DNA from: Perilla frutescens
Taxonomy: Eukaryota > Streptophyta > Magnoliopsida > Lamiales > Lamiaceae
Direction: 5' to 3'
Length of the DNA stretch: 64,000 nucleotides
Assembly (NCBI GenBank): GCA_026008535.1
Contig: BRKX01000017.1
Span: 7,704,501-7,768,500 of the forward strand
Below, in pieces: positions 11,002-22,636 of this stretch. Position 1 is the first letter of the stretch. The number at the start of each line of letters is the position of its first letter. The translations under genes were made by a program, and so were the position numbers. Below the pieces are notes generated by a model that had not been told where the DNA came from, did no database searches, and worked only from the letters and a program-made list of their open reading frames with translations.

Positions 11002-11333
11002 CTTCCATGGAAGCTGAATATGTAGCTGTCTCTGAGGCTGCAAAAGAAGTTGTCTGGCTCCGGAGCTTCCTATTAGACTTGAGTGTGGTTCCTGATTTGC
11101 CTAAGAGTATCACGATATACTGTGATAACTCTGGTGCAGTGGCAAATTTGAAGAAATCCAGAGCCCATAAGGCAAGTAAACACATAGAAAGGAAGTACCA
11201 TCTTATACGAGAAATCGTTAAGAGCGAAAACGTGGCGGTGGTCAAGATTGCATCAGACAACAATCTAGCTGATCCATTCACGAAGAGCCTTACACTAAGA
11301 CCTTTGATGGTCACGTGGAGAAAATGGGAGTGA
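11001..11333 (+). pseudogene. Copia RNase H C-terminal fragment
   Basis: The frame begins within SMEAEYVAVSEAAKEVVWLR and continues with TIYCDNSGAVANLKKSRAHK, SKHIERKYHLIREIV and NLADPFTKSL, all diagnostic of Copia RNase H. It differs from the Copia element at 4-6 kb and lies on the opposite strand. Everything upstream of SMEAEY is missing, replaced by the Gypsy 3' LTR. About 100 bases later comes the polypurine tract and the Copia 3' LTR, so this is the true 3' end of a Copia element. Confidence 0.93.
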
Positions 11334-11423
11334 GATACAGACCCGGAGGCGCAGTTTGAGTTTATTGTTTTTTGATTTGAGAGTGAGCCAGTTAGTTATT
11401 ATGCTTGAAAGACATGCTTCAAG

Positions 11424-11437
11424 TATAAGTGGGAGAT
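11424..11437 (+). promoter_or_regulatory. Copia polypurine tract
   Basis: TATAAGTGGGAGAT immediately precedes the LTR start TGTTAG at 11,438. The AAGTGGGAGATTGTTRG junction is characteristic of plant Copia elements. Confidence 0.88.
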
Positions 11438-12838
11438 TGTTAGTTTTGCATACTGGAAGACATGTCTTTGTATACTTTTCTGATGATATGATGATATAGA
11501 TTGATTTTATTGCAGTCACTGTTTGCACGTGCATTATTATTGTTTATGCATATTCAATATACTTACACTGTAGATGATATGGTGTGGGTAACCACACGGT
11601 AAAGATTATATCATCAGATTCTTGTATTGTATTAAAAGGCTCATGGTTTAGATGGTCCTGAATAGACCATCGGTACACCATAGAATAATCTGATAGTTAG
11701 TTTATCTTGACTAATTGATTATTCTAATACACGTGTTGGTGTATTGAGGAGGATCACGATAGGATACTGTTCTCTACTCTGACACTATAAGTTAGAGAAC
11801 AAAGATCCACAGAGTTCGGGTTATTAACTTATATTTATTGGCGAAATATATATGCTTTGTTTATTGCTTTGATTTATCAATGGGTGAGGTTCTTTCATAG
11901 AATTAATAAAATCGATATTTTGTGTAATAACATTTACATATATGATATATCGTGCAATATATATAAGCACCGTGTCCTGGTGCGCCAGGTTGATGATGTT
12001 CTCTTGAGGAAACACAAGTTCATGTGAAACCCTGCAGGTGAAATTTATTCCGTACATGATAAAGCTTGTGTGGTACTACTCAAGATTTTAGATATTAATT
12101 AATTATAGCTGTTAGAGGCTTACATAATTAATTAATGAACATTAGATCTTAAACACGGGGAATGGTTGAACTAAAAGAGAAATCATATTCACAAATATGT
12201 ATTAAATTGGTAGGTTAATATTACTTCTTTAGTGGAATAAAAGTAATATTTAATTTATTTAATAATATTCTAAGTTTATTAGATGTTGGAAATTATTAGC
12301 AGGCCAATTTAATATTCTTCTTGATCCCTGTTGTAGTCCAATTCGACTGAAGTGGACTGGAGATGGAACTTGAGACGGAGGCCCAAACCCAGTAAGGGCT
12401 AGGGCTGTAATTTTTGCCACCTCCTCTATTTAAATAATGGGAGGGACGAAAATTACACAAGTAATTTCAGCTCTCCTTTTGCTCTCTAGTTCTCCATAGA
12501 TTCCACACTCGTATCAGTTAATTATAGCCCACCCTGTATCTAAGACATAGTCCAGGAATACAACAGAAGGTCTTGGAGTGGAATAGAAAAGAGGGGAGCC
12601 GATTACAACATCATTCAACAGCAAGATTTGATCTGAAATCTTGTCTTCAACTCGTTTGTCAAATTGTAAGTGATATTTGAATTCTATGTTTCCTCTTTAT
12701 TATATTCAAATATGCTATGCATGTAATTTGGACTAGGCGAGATTAATTCATACACATTAACATAAAAATATGATTTGCATGATAATGGACTAATGAACAT
12801 CCAATGATCCTGTGGTAGTTTAATTCGAAAAAACCTCA
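11438..12838 (+). repeat. Copia 3' LTR
   Basis: About 1.40 kb from TGTTAGTTTTGCATACTGG to a CA at 12,838. It matches the solo LTR at 21,078-22,519 along its length; shared words include GATGATATGGTGTGGG, GAGGATCACGATAGGATACT and GTTGATGATGTTCTCTTGAG. It belongs to the RNase H fragment just upstream. Confidence 0.9.
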
Positions 12839-13302
12839 AGACTAGAGCCCTTAGGGCTCTAGCCAACCATATTTACATCCAAAACAAGAACAAAGAAGAA
12901 AATCACAAAACCCATCCTAAATACACAAGTGTAGCAGAAGGAAAGAGAAGATAAAACACAATATAGATTACTACTCTTCAATCCCTTGGCTTGAATCTTC
13001 AAGATGGATTCTTCCTGTGTTGTGTGTTATTCTTGGGAGAGAAATTGATAGATGAGGGTGAGAGAGAGTTGTGAAGAAGTGTAGTCCAAAAGCCCTCCAA
13101 AACGTGTTTTATGAAGGGATCTATAGGATGCCAAAAGTCAAAACGTGAGATCCTTTCACGCGGAACTCGATCACAGGAGGGGTGCGTTTGGTGCTTGAGT
13201 CCCACAGTAGAACTGGGCGTGACCTTAAGAACTCGCGCTTAGGGGTCGAGTTTGAAACACAGAAAATAGCTCTCTAAAGGGGTCAAAACTCGGGCACAGG
13301 GG
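12839..13302 (-). other. Probable Athila/Tat-type LTR fragment; includes a perfect palindrome
   Basis: No gene is visible. Positions 12,842-12,862 form a perfect 21-base palindrome (arms CTAGAGCCCT around a central T). Read on the minus strand, the region passes from a GGGTCGCG-rich part into CACAACTCTCTCTCACCCTC and then a U5-like T-rich stretch, which resembles the U3-R-U5 order of Athila-type LTRs. It does not match the LTR at 17,151-18,583. The LTR reading is inference. Confidence 0.35.
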
Positions 13303-13761
13303 TCACATTTGGGGGTCGCGTCTGCACAAAGAGGTGAGGCATGACCCCAGTTGCTCGCGTCCCATGGTCGCATTCCACAATGCTTTGAGGCATGACCCCT
13401 CTGAGGTCGCGTGTGCGTGCCGCGTTTCGAGTGAAGAAAAACAGGTCACCAAGAGGGGGTAAGTCTTCCAATCTCCCTCTAGTGCTTGCAACCATCTGAC
13501 CCTGTCCAACAGGGTCCAGACATCATCCCTAATCCCAAGGGCATCCATGGCTGTAGGACACGGGAATCTCATAGTGGCGATGCTCAGTGGGAAAATCCAA
13601 TCCCAATTCGTCCTGAACTCCTCTTCTGGAAAGTAAATACCGTATCTCATCGGATGATCGATCCCCAAGTCTTCATCTTGTTCTTCCTCCTCCTGTTGTT
13701 CTATTTCTGGATTGGATTCGAGCTTGGCTCGCCTTGTGGATTTCCTTCCCCTTCTTGCCAT
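13303..13761 (-). pseudogene. ATHILA ORF-1-like protein fragment
   Basis: From an ATG at 13,761 the frame reads MARRGRKSTRRAK (basic start), then an acidic stretch, then MDALGIRDDVWTLLDRVRWL and TYPLLVTCFSSL. The LGIxDDVxxLLxxxxW...TYxxLxxxFxSSL pattern is that of the ATHILA ORF-1 family, an ORF of unknown role in Athila Gypsy elements. After FSSL (about 13,440) the similarity stops and the frame looks random, so the protein is truncated by a junction. It has the same direction as the Athila-type RT at 14,016-14,700, from which RNase H and integrase are missing. Confidence 0.65.
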
Positions 13762-14015
13762 GTTTAGTGATTGAGAAAAAATGGTACCTGAGACAATAGT
13801 TGGAAAATAATCAAACAAGAGAGCAAGTTTCAAAACAAGATTTCAACAAAGTTAATTGTGGTTTCCAAATGTATGACAAAATCCAACACATTGCCACAAT
13901 TAACTTTGTGAACCAAAAATCCAAATCCATTCATCATGAATTCAAAACCACAAATGCACAACATGTTTCATTTTTAAATAAAGAACCTCATATAAATATT
14001 TGACAATATCGAAAC

Positions 14016-14700
14016 CCCGGAGGTCTTATCCTCAGGTGCTATCATGATCTGATTGTAACCTGAATAACCATCTAAAAAGTAATAATATTTGTAACAAGCT
14101 AACCTGTCTAACATATGGTCGATAAATGGTAGTGAGAAGTGATCTTTTCTTGTGGCCGCATTCAGTGCTCTGTAGTCGATGCAAACTCTCCATCATGTGA
14201 CTACTTGTGTTGCAATAAGCTCATTACTTTCATCCTTGACCACGGTGATGCCGCCTTTCTTTGATACCACCTGTGTTGGGCCACCCATTCACTATCAGAA
14301 ATAGTAAAAATGATTCATGCATCCAGTAACTTAATGACTTTCTTTTTCACCACTTCTTTCATTACTAGATTCAATCTCCTTTGTGGTTGCACCTTTGGCT
14401 TGTAATCTTCTTCCATCAAAATGCGGTGCATGCAAATTGAAGGACTAATCCATTTGATGTCCACAATTGTCCATCCTATTGCAGTCTTTTATCTTCTCAA
14501 CACCTTTAGAAGCTTCTCATGTTGCTCTGCATCCAAATAAGAAGAAATAATTACGGGATAAGCTTCATTATCTCCCAGGAAAAGCATATTTAAGATGTTT
14601 GGGCAATGGCTTAAGTTTCATTCTTGGTGGATCAGGAGTAGGGGGCAACGAAACCACATCGGATGGTCCTTCTCGACCCAAAGGTGAGAATTTGGTCAGG
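14016..14700 (-). pseudogene. Athila-type Gypsy reverse transcriptase, N-terminal part
   Basis: On the minus strand, across several frames, one reads KLLKVLRR, AIGWTIVDIKWISPSICMHR, QPQRRLNLVMKEVVKK, a VVKDESNELIATQVV segment, VCIDYRALNAATRKDHF-like sequence and FLDGYSGYNQIMIAP. This is the conserved opening of Athila RT. The domain stops abruptly near 14,016, before the catalytic YxDD box, so no active site remains. Multiple frameshifts and stops are present. Positions 13,762-14,015 between it and the ORF-1 fragment hold no recognisable sequence. Confidence 0.85.
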
Positions 14701-14800
14701 GTCGACCCAGGTAAAGTCAGGTCGATCAACCAGTCAACTGACTAGTCGATCCTTGGGTCGACCCGACCCTTTGATTTTTTTATTGGGCAGGTCGACCCAG
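14690..14800. repeat. GGTCGACCC-motif cluster inside the PR-RT region
   Basis: Three copies of a GGTCGACCC-type word lie within about 110 bases, with GGTCGATC variants between. Similar clusters occur inside the LTRs at 18,140-18,290 and 26,390-26,530. Confidence 0.6.
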
Positions 14801-15571
14801 AGTACTCTCGGTGTTCTTCGACTCTTTTTCTTCCGATTCACTCATTTGGTTTCCCTCTTCATCTTGTGCATCTAAGACCTGAATTATTTCAAAAAAGAGT
14901 ACAGTATCTAAAGGTTCATCATAATGAAAAAGCAAATTATGGTCTGAATAAACATAATTTTGGATACAATGCTCCAATGGATCTCCTTTGCTAGGCATTT
15001 GAGTTGAAATAGAGAACACATCTTCAAAAATGGTGATTCTTTCTTCTCTTTCCTCATGATGCGACATTGTATGACCATCAACAGTGTGATCTCTTCATCA
15101 TCAATCTTTAGTGTCAACTACCCATTCTTGACATCAATCATTGCTCCTCTAGTTGCTAAGAATGGTCTTCCTAAGATCAAAGATGCATGGCTATCCTCCG
15201 GCACATGGAGAATTACAAAATCTGCAAGAAAAATAAAATCATTAACTTGAACAAGTACATCTTCAATAATTCATGTAGCATGAGTAATAGAACGATCCGC
15301 CATTTGAATAGTTATGGATGATGGCTTAAGATTGCCAATTTATAACTTTCTAAAGATATGCAATGGCATTAAATTGATACTAGCTCTAGAATCACATAGT
15401 GCTCTATCAATTGTCATGTTCCCTATAATGCATGTGATTGTGAAGCTTACGGGGTCCTTCATCTTCTCTGGCAGTCTTCTTCTATTCTTGACTCCCCAAT
15501 CTCTGACAAGTGAATAGTTTCAAGCCCCTCATCTCTTCTCTTCTGAGATACCAACTCCTTCAAAAACTTTG
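14801..15571 (-). pseudogene. Gypsy (Athila-type) aspartic protease region
   Basis: Between gag and RT on the minus strand there is a decayed protease. Near 15,400-15,340 one reads LIEHYVILELVSI followed by CHCISLES, a mutated form of the ALCDLGASINLMPLSIYRKL core of Athila-type proteases, and then LAILSHHP. Just upstream the sequence EGLETIHLSE matches the conserved link after gag. The frame is lost repeatedly, so the assignment rests on order and on these scattered matches. Confidence 0.6.
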
Positions 15572-17049
15572 CTATCCCGGCATCTGCTGCAAGGTTTCGA
15601 TCAATGGAATATTGATTTCTATTTTCTTGAAAATTTCCAAGAAATTAGCAAATCTTTCCTCCATCTTATTCTTAGCTAGTCTTTGTGGGAACGGGACCTC
15701 ATCTCGATTTGGATGAATTTGTATAGGCTTTGATTTTCTGCTACTTTCTTCCCTCGGGGCATCATCATTGTTTTGTACCACCACTTCCAATTCATTCCTT
15801 TTGTTTGGCACATGTGCTGCTTCTTATCAGTTGGCATTTGTGGACCAAGATATCAAGTTCCACTCCTCAGATTTATTAAATAGCAATCTCCATAAGGAAT
15901 CATCACTCTCTTGTGTCGATCCACATCTAGCTTGAGCTAGTCACATTACTTAAACGTGATCCTTATCTGACTTTGGACAGCTTGTTTAAGTTGTCCTATC
16001 TTTGCTGTCATCTATTCAACATGTGCATTAGTTCTTTTAGTGAACTCATCAAAACGATCAAAGAGTCCTTGACCCTCCTGTGTTCCATATGAGTATAGAG
16101 TAGTGGTACAAGGCTTATCAAAATTATCCATCCCCCAGTTGGTTCATGAATATTTTTGCGGACTGTTCATGTAATTGACCTCTTCCAAACAACTCATTTT
16201 TCTTTGGCTCTCAGTGACTAAGAGAAACTCCTCCTTCAGTGCTGCAACAATTGACTGAAGATCTTGTAAGTAAATTTCTTCTACCACTGCAACCTTCTGA
16301 CTTTTCTTCCTCTCTGTTGGCCACTGATAGCTGTTTGAGGCCACATCTTCTATGATCCTCATTGCATCAGCTGATGTACGTGCTATCAGAGATCCTCTTG
16401 TAGAGGTATCCAACAGAGTCTTGATAGATGTAGTGAACCCTCTGTAGAGATGACACACCTGTTGTGCTTCTGTAAACCCATGCTGAGGACATCTCCTTAG
16501 CATGTCTCTGTATCTTTCTCATGCTAAATGTAGTGGGCTCATCATTTGACTGAATAAATTGAGTGATCTCCGCCTGTATCTGGATAATCTTTCCAGGAGG
16601 AAAGAACTTGTAAAGGAATTTTTTATGTAAATCCTCCCAACTTGTTATTCTTACCTGATCAACAGACAAATACCACATTTTGGCCTGATCTCTTAAAGAA
16701 AAAGAGAACATACACAATTTGATTGCATCCTGGGGAACTCCTGTGATTTTGATGGTATCACAAAGTTCTAGAAACTGAAGCAGATGATCGTGTGAATCTT
16801 CTAATTGCTTTCCTCCAAACTGATTATGTTGAGCTCAAATTGCATAGCAGTGGCTTCCAGACCTCCCACAGTACATTGTTCCTCAGTAGCTTGGAACATG
16901 TCTCGCACATATTTAATCTCTCTTCTTGCAGCTGCATCCTTAACTGCATCTCCACTATTTGTCTCTAGAGTGCTCCCAACGCGGCATTCCCTGCTGCTCC
17001 TTGGTTCTCCATAGGTATCTCTGCCAAGAACATCACAACTTTTAAACAC
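15572..17049 (-). pseudogene. Gypsy (Athila-type) gag, broken
   Basis: Successive minus-strand frames give a full gag in order. At 16,717-16,500: CMFSFSLRDQAKMWYLSV and TSWEDLHKKFLYKFFPPGK, the retrotransposon gag core. At 16,503-16,280: LRRCPQHGFTEAQQVCHLYR, TRGSLIARTSADAM and EDVASNSYQWPTER. At 15,811-15,572: VPFPQRLAKNKMEERFANFL and EINIPLIETLQQMPG, the gag-protease junction. The earliest part, near 17,049-16,801, is less conserved. Gag forms the particle shell. The upstream PBS at 17,127 and LTR at 17,151 show this is the 5' part of one element. Frameshifts separate the pieces. Confidence 0.88.
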
Positions 17050-17126
17050 AACAAAACTAAAATAAAATAAAACTCACTAGACTACTGACATAATACCAGA
17101 ATTAATAAAGCAGTTTAATCTTTCAG

Positions 17127-17144
17127 TCTCCGGCAACGGCGCTA
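17127..17144 (-). promoter_or_regulatory. Primer-binding site (tRNA-Asp type)
   Basis: Read on the minus strand this is TAGCGCCGTTGCCGGAGA, 16 of 18 bases identical to the tRNA-Asp complement (TGGCGCCGTTGCCGGGGA) used by Athila-type Gypsy elements. It lies between the LTR end and gag, as required. Confidence 0.85.
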
Positions 17145-17150
17145 AAAACT

Positions 17151-18583
17151 TAGCACGCTATTTATTAATAAATATTCATACCGCAAGAGCACGATGTGTT
17201 TGTAATAATTAGGTGAGCAAAAGTATCGTATCCCATAAGGACTGAGACTCGAATAAACTACTAGACCAAACACATGTATATAATCAATATCTAGTCTCTA
17301 AACTTAAAGGAGGAAAATAATAATAATAATGTGCAAAACAAAGCAATAACATAAAATTGCAGGAAATACCACAGAAACTCTGACAAATAAAGGGAACACA
17401 TGTCATAACATAGAAATAATAAGTATGTACTTCACTGCGGTAAGTTCTTCACATACGTTATTACTCACAATCTCATTCCTTGGACTTAAATCCCTATGTA
17501 ACACTTGTTCACTTGGTCGGTCCTTCCAAGCATCGCATAAAATGATTCACCTATTTTATCCCACTAATTAATCAGTCACGAATAGAATTTTCTAATTAAT
17601 TAGCTTGCATACACATGATGTGGCCATTAACATACATATGAAAAATCCAAACTAGGTAATCAAATGTCTAATAATGAACGAAAAACATAATTTAATAAAT
17701 CAAAATATCCAATCCATAGTACTTGCAAACCCTAGAATCCCTAGAATAATTTAGCTAGATATAAATAGAATGAAATAAAATAGAGTTTGAATTATCATAG
17801 AATAAATTTAAATGACACCGGGAGTCCTTTGTGGCATTCAAATGTCTTCTAAAATGAATTCTTTCTCCAGCACTGTTGAACTCTCCTTTTCAATGGTTTG
17901 ATGGTTTTCTTCAAGTGTAGATGCTACTGGTAGCAAGTGTAGATGCTACTGGTAGCTTCTTTCGTCTCCTAGAGGTGTATGAAAATTAATGGTATTTTTA
18001 GAAGTGTTCTTGAGTGTATGTAGTGTCTCCCTTGGGTTGTGTATCAAGTGAGTTCAACAGTGGCCAAATATTATGAGTTCTCCTTTTACATTAGGATTGG
18101 AACCTTAATTATAGATGAAAACTAGTCAGTCCGCGGAGCCAAGAAGCATGGGTCGACCGAGTGAGTTTGGTCATCCTAGAGAGCCATTTTTACACAGGGT
18201 CAACCCAAGCCAACTGAGCCAGGTCGACACTACCCTGTATAATTGTTCATGGGTGGGTCGACCGAGACTTCCTAGGTTAACCCAGCCCATTTTCGACTTG
18301 GGCTTTAGATTTTCAACGGGCTTTGATCATTTAATCCACTCCATTGAGCTGTAATTAAGTCATTAACTAAGCTCAAGACTTAATTAAATCATCCTTTAAC
18401 TTTCTACAATGCCAATTGATCATTTTTCGCCAAATATTCAACAAATTCTTCACTTTAGCTGCAAAACTCACAAACATATTAAAAATACCAAATGACAAGA
18501 TTAAGGCATAAAAACTAGTAAATCACACAAATTCTTAAGATAAAAGGTATCGGAACATGTCCAAAAGTTGTGTAAAATACACA
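17151..18583 (-). repeat. 5' LTR of the Athila-type element
   Basis: About 1.43 kb, minus orientation, next to the PBS. A second copy of this LTR, interrupted, lies at 22,637-26,823; shared words include GCTATTTATTAATAAATA, CTTGGACTTAAATCCCTATG and CACTTGGTCGGT. It contains a 22-base tandem duplication (17,912-17,955) absent from the other copy, and a GGTCGACC cluster at 18,140-18,290 in the U3 part. Confidence 0.85.
17912..17955. repeat. 22-bp tandem duplication
   Basis: Two perfect adjacent copies of a 22-base unit beginning CAAGTGTAGATGCTACTGG lie inside the Athila-type LTR. Confidence 0.95.
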
Positions 18584-19400
18584 ACGGTCATTTACTTATG
18601 TTCACTTGGACGTGTAAACAATTAATTGAACATTATCACGAACATTAATAAGTAAATAAAACAAGCAAAGAATGATATCCTAGTTCGGTTAAAACCTACT
18701 CTGGGGGGACTTCCGTCCAGAGATGAAACAATTCACTAATCCAATACATGTCGCCATTTCTCCCTTTTACACCCTCTTTTGTGAATTGAAGTATGAGATC
18801 TCTTCATACCCTAAACTCTCACTAGTTCTCATAAGTAAAGTCTCTCGAACTATTTTTACCTAAATCACTCAGAAATCTAAGTGTTAGAAAGAGTTTATAA
18901 ACACCAGGACACTAGACTTCACATTGAACACGAAAGTGAATAATTCTAGCTACAACCAAAATCATAAGCTCAAAACACGTAGAGCACTAAAGAATATAAC
19001 TCTGAATTCTTGTACTTGGTCGACACCCAAACTGCATAATCTCTATTTTTTATAGAAGTAAACCGTCATTGCTTTGGAGAAGGAAAGACAATTTCCTTGT
19101 TAAGATTGAATTCTATTTTGGTAAGACTTTCTTTTCTGAGCATCATTTAGAATCCTTGTTGACTTTGAACTTGATCTTCTTAATCTTTCCTTATTAGCAC
19201 ATCGTGATCATTTAGAGTCTGTCTTAGACAACTCTTAAGCAATCTGCAGAACTTCACATCTCATCACAGAACCAATCTCGATCGATCTGAAGATGATTAT
19301 TGTTGGTCACGGTGAATTCCTAGTTGAACACCAATCTCGATCGATCTGAAGATGATTATGAACACCAAGTCTTGAAGTCTCTCATCTTCAATCTTGTTAT
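18584..19400 (-). repeat. Copia-like LTR fragment (copy A of an inverted pair)
   Basis: This stretch matches the reverse complement of 28,680-29,325. Shared words include TTTACTTATGTTCACTTGG-like sequence and CCTAGTTCGGTTAAAACCTACT. It starts directly at the end of the Athila LTR. A 28-base sequence beginning CCAATCTCGATCGATCTGAA occurs twice near 19,271 and 19,331. Minus orientation is inferred from the TATA-like CTATATAAAAGG seen in the other copy. Confidence 0.7.
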
Positions 19401-19679
19401 TTATTTTGCATGGCGGAAATACGAACATCCACTAAAATGTCATCTTTTACACATCGCCAAAATTATCATGATATACCATTAAAATAATGACAATCATGTA
19501 TGTGCACTTATGCACTATTAGATATGATAGCCTAAGGTTCTTAAGAAAAATATGAGAGGTTTATGGGACATCGATAACCTAATTAACAGGATGTCTCTGC
19601 CTCAAAATGAGACTAACAAGGGTCCATTTTCTCACCTAGCCTACCAACAAGGTAAGCATTTAAGGGTTCGGGGCACTAC

Positions 19680-20110
19680 GCATAAAGATAAGGTGTTTTA
19701 ATTTTACTTATAGTCTCCTCCTCATGTATCCTCAAATTTTTGAACTTAGTAGTCAACAACTACAGTTTTGACTCCTTACTTTAGCAGTTCCTTCATATAT
19801 ACTTTGAAGAATATCTCATGCATCATTGATAATCTCAGAATTGGATATTAACTCGAGTATGTTTGTATTAATAGTAGAGAATATGACATCTAGTACCCAT
19901 GAATTGAAGTTCGCAGTCACGTCTCCTCTTTGGTCCATCTGGCACTAAAGTTTTGAACAACCTCAATAGATTCATCCACTTTAGTAGGATGACTCCATCC
20001 ATTTAACATAACTTTCCAAGCTTTACCATCAGAGAATTTGATGAACGACTTCCTCTTTGCTTTTCAATAAACATAGATGTTCTCTTTCACTATTGGAGAA
20101 CGTCCTCTGG
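19680..20110 (-). pseudogene. Copia gag remnant
   Basis: On the minus strand, near 20,050-20,000, one reads KAWKVMLNGWSHPTKVDESI and RWTKEE. In a shifted frame (about 19,900-19,750) the sequence VIFSTINTNILELISNSEIINDA and DILQSIYEGTAKVRSQN follows the gag pattern of plant Copia (LNALxxxxxxxxxxxIxxxxxAKExWDxLxxxYEG). Stops and frameshifts are frequent. No protease, integrase or RT follows before the LTR fragment at 18,584-19,400, so the internal region has been reduced to little more than gag. Confidence 0.5.
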
Positions 20111-20319
20111 AACCTGCTTCAAGAAAGAGAGCTCTTAATTTCCAAAATAACAAAGTGAACAAATTAGCAAAAATTAGGATCTCAGTTAAATAAAAAATGA
20201 CCCACTCTTAATGTCAATTGTAATTTCGAAATTATGTTCTTTTTATAGCACTGTTCTTTATGTTATTCAACTAAGTGATCCTTAATTAACTTCAACAAGC
20301 ATAAATAAAATAATAAATA

Positions 20320-21077
20320 ACACACAATATGATAACTCAGTTCAATGAAAATACACCTACTTTGGAGGGTCATACTCAGTAGAGAACCAATGCACTCCTT
20401 CAAAGTCAAAGAACCGGATATTGTACTTACACTTTAGAGTTCTATGAACACATTTTTGACCTTTACACTTTCTTCAATGAATTGAAAATGTGAAGCTCGC
20501 CTAAATGCCACCACTTGGTATCCCTTACAATCTCCAAAACATTGCGTCTTCAAATCAGATCACAAGGTATTTGTTCGAAAATAAACTATTTGCTAGAACA
20601 TCACACTGAACACTAACATGAACAACCTATTAGAATAATAAAATCCCATTTAACGATACTAAAGACAGTTGGAGCATGTATAAAATCATTAAATACATCT
20701 AAACTCTCAATGAAAAATGAAGATACATTGTTATAGATGTTAATACCATAATATTAGAAGTTTGCTTGTAGAACTAGGATTCCTTATGTGTATAGGATTT
20801 GCCTTTGATTGATAAGAGACTTTCCTTATTAATTTGTAGGATTGTTCAAGGTCTATCTCTTCAAAGATATCATCTAATCATGTTTACTTGTCCACCAATA
20901 TTCATAAGCACTAGGTCTTCTTATGGTAGAAGAAAACTGGCTGTGGGACATGGTTAGGGACATCCTCAAGAACATGTATGTAACATTTTTCTCTGGAACA
21001 GATAGTCTTCGGCTCAAATTTTCCTCATTTAGCACAATGAATAAAGAATGTGTCTTGAATCTTTGTAACGAATAGAT
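20320..21077 (-). repeat. Divergent Copia-like LTR remnant
   Basis: The sequence around 20,330-20,480 (AACTCAGTTCAATG followed by an ACCTACTTTGGAGGG-type segment) parallels the structure of the 18,584 LTR fragment (CTAGTTCGGTTAAAACCTACTCTGGGG) but is clearly divergent. Its placement upstream of the Copia gag remnant on the same strand suggests a decayed 5' LTR. No ORF or sharp terminus is visible. Confidence 0.35.
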
Positions 21078-22519
21078 TGTTGGTTTTGTATACTAGAAGA
21101 CTTGTCTTTGTATACTTTTCTGATAATATGATGATATGAAATGAAAGTTATTACAGTCACTGTTTGCATTTAGATTATGTTCTATAATTGTTCTATGCAA
21201 TGTTCCATATACTTACATTGTAGATGATATGGTGTGGGGAGTCACATGGTAAGATCATATCATTAGAACCTTATATTGTATTAAAGAGCTCACGGCTTAG
21301 ATGGTCCTGAACACACCATCGGTACACCGTAGAATAATATGATAAGTTAGTTTATCTTGACTAACTGATTATTCTAGTAAACTCATTTGTGTATTGAGGA
21401 GGATCACGATAGGATACTATTCTCTGTCTCTGACCCAGTTACTGAGAGAATAAAGATCCATAGAGTTCAGGTTCTGAACTCATGTGATATTGGCTAACAT
21501 ATGTGTGCATTGTTTATTACTTTGATTTATCAATGAGTAAGATCTTTTCGTAGATCGAATTCGATATCTTGGGTAATAACAATGTATACATGATGACTCG
21601 AGCAGTGTGCATGAGCACCGTGTCCTGGTACGCCAGGTTGATGATGTTCTCTTGAGGAAACGCAAGTTCATGTTGAAACCCTGCAGGTGGAATTTATTCC
21701 TTACATGGTAAAGCTTGTGTGGTACTACTCAAGGTTTTAGATGTTAATTAATTATAGCTGTCAGAGGCTGATATAATTAATTAATGAATATTATATCTTA
21801 AACACGGGGAATGGCTGGACTAAAGGAGAAAGCATATTCGCAAATATGTATTAAATTGGTAAGTCAGTTTTACTTCTTTAGTGGAATCAAAGTAAAACTT
21901 AATTTATTTAATTATATCCTAAGTTCATTGGATATTAGATATTAAATAAATTAGTGGGCCAATTTAATATTCTTCTAGATCTCTGTTGTAGCCCAATATG
22001 ACTGAAAGTGGACTGGATATAGAACTTGAGATAGAGGCTCAGCCCAGTAGGGCTGGAGCATGAAATTTCGCCCCTCCCTATATATAAGGGGAGGGGGGCA
22101 CAAAATTTATACATAGATTATCATAAGAAATTAGCCCCTCTTTGTCTCTCAAAGTTATCCACAGATTTCACAATTCTATCTAGTAGATTTCAGCCCACTC
22201 TGAATCTAAATACAGTCCGGGAATACAACAGAAGATCTTGGAGTGGAATTGTACAGTGATTTTGTTGACATAAGTGGCGCCTATCATTGTTCATTCAACA
22301 GCAAGATTAGATCTGTAATCTTGTCCACAGACCGTCTGTCAAATTGTAAGTAGATTCGTTTTCTATGTTTCCGCTTTATTAGATTCGAATCTGCTTTGCA
22401 TGCTTTTTGATTAGACTATGATAAACATGCATGTTACATAAAATTATGATTTGCATGAACACGGATTAACGAACAACCAAATAGATCATGCGGTGGTTTA
22501 ATTTGAAAAAACCCGAACA
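21078..22519 (+). repeat. Solo Copia LTR
   Basis: About 1.44 kb from TGTTGGTTTTGTATACTAG to CCCGAACA, homologous along its length to the Copia LTR at 11,438-12,838. No PBS or coding sequence follows and no polypurine tract precedes it. The flanking pentamers TAGAT and TATAT match at four of five positions, which fits an old target-site duplication with one mutation. Confidence 0.75.
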
Positions 22520-22636
22520 TATATGTTGCCAAAACATATAATTAGGGCTATAAATAAACAGAGTTGCTCACGAGCTATTTAGAGCTCAGCTCGAAAAAGA
22601 TCATTCGAAGTTCGTTCATTTTCTGAATAAGTCGAG

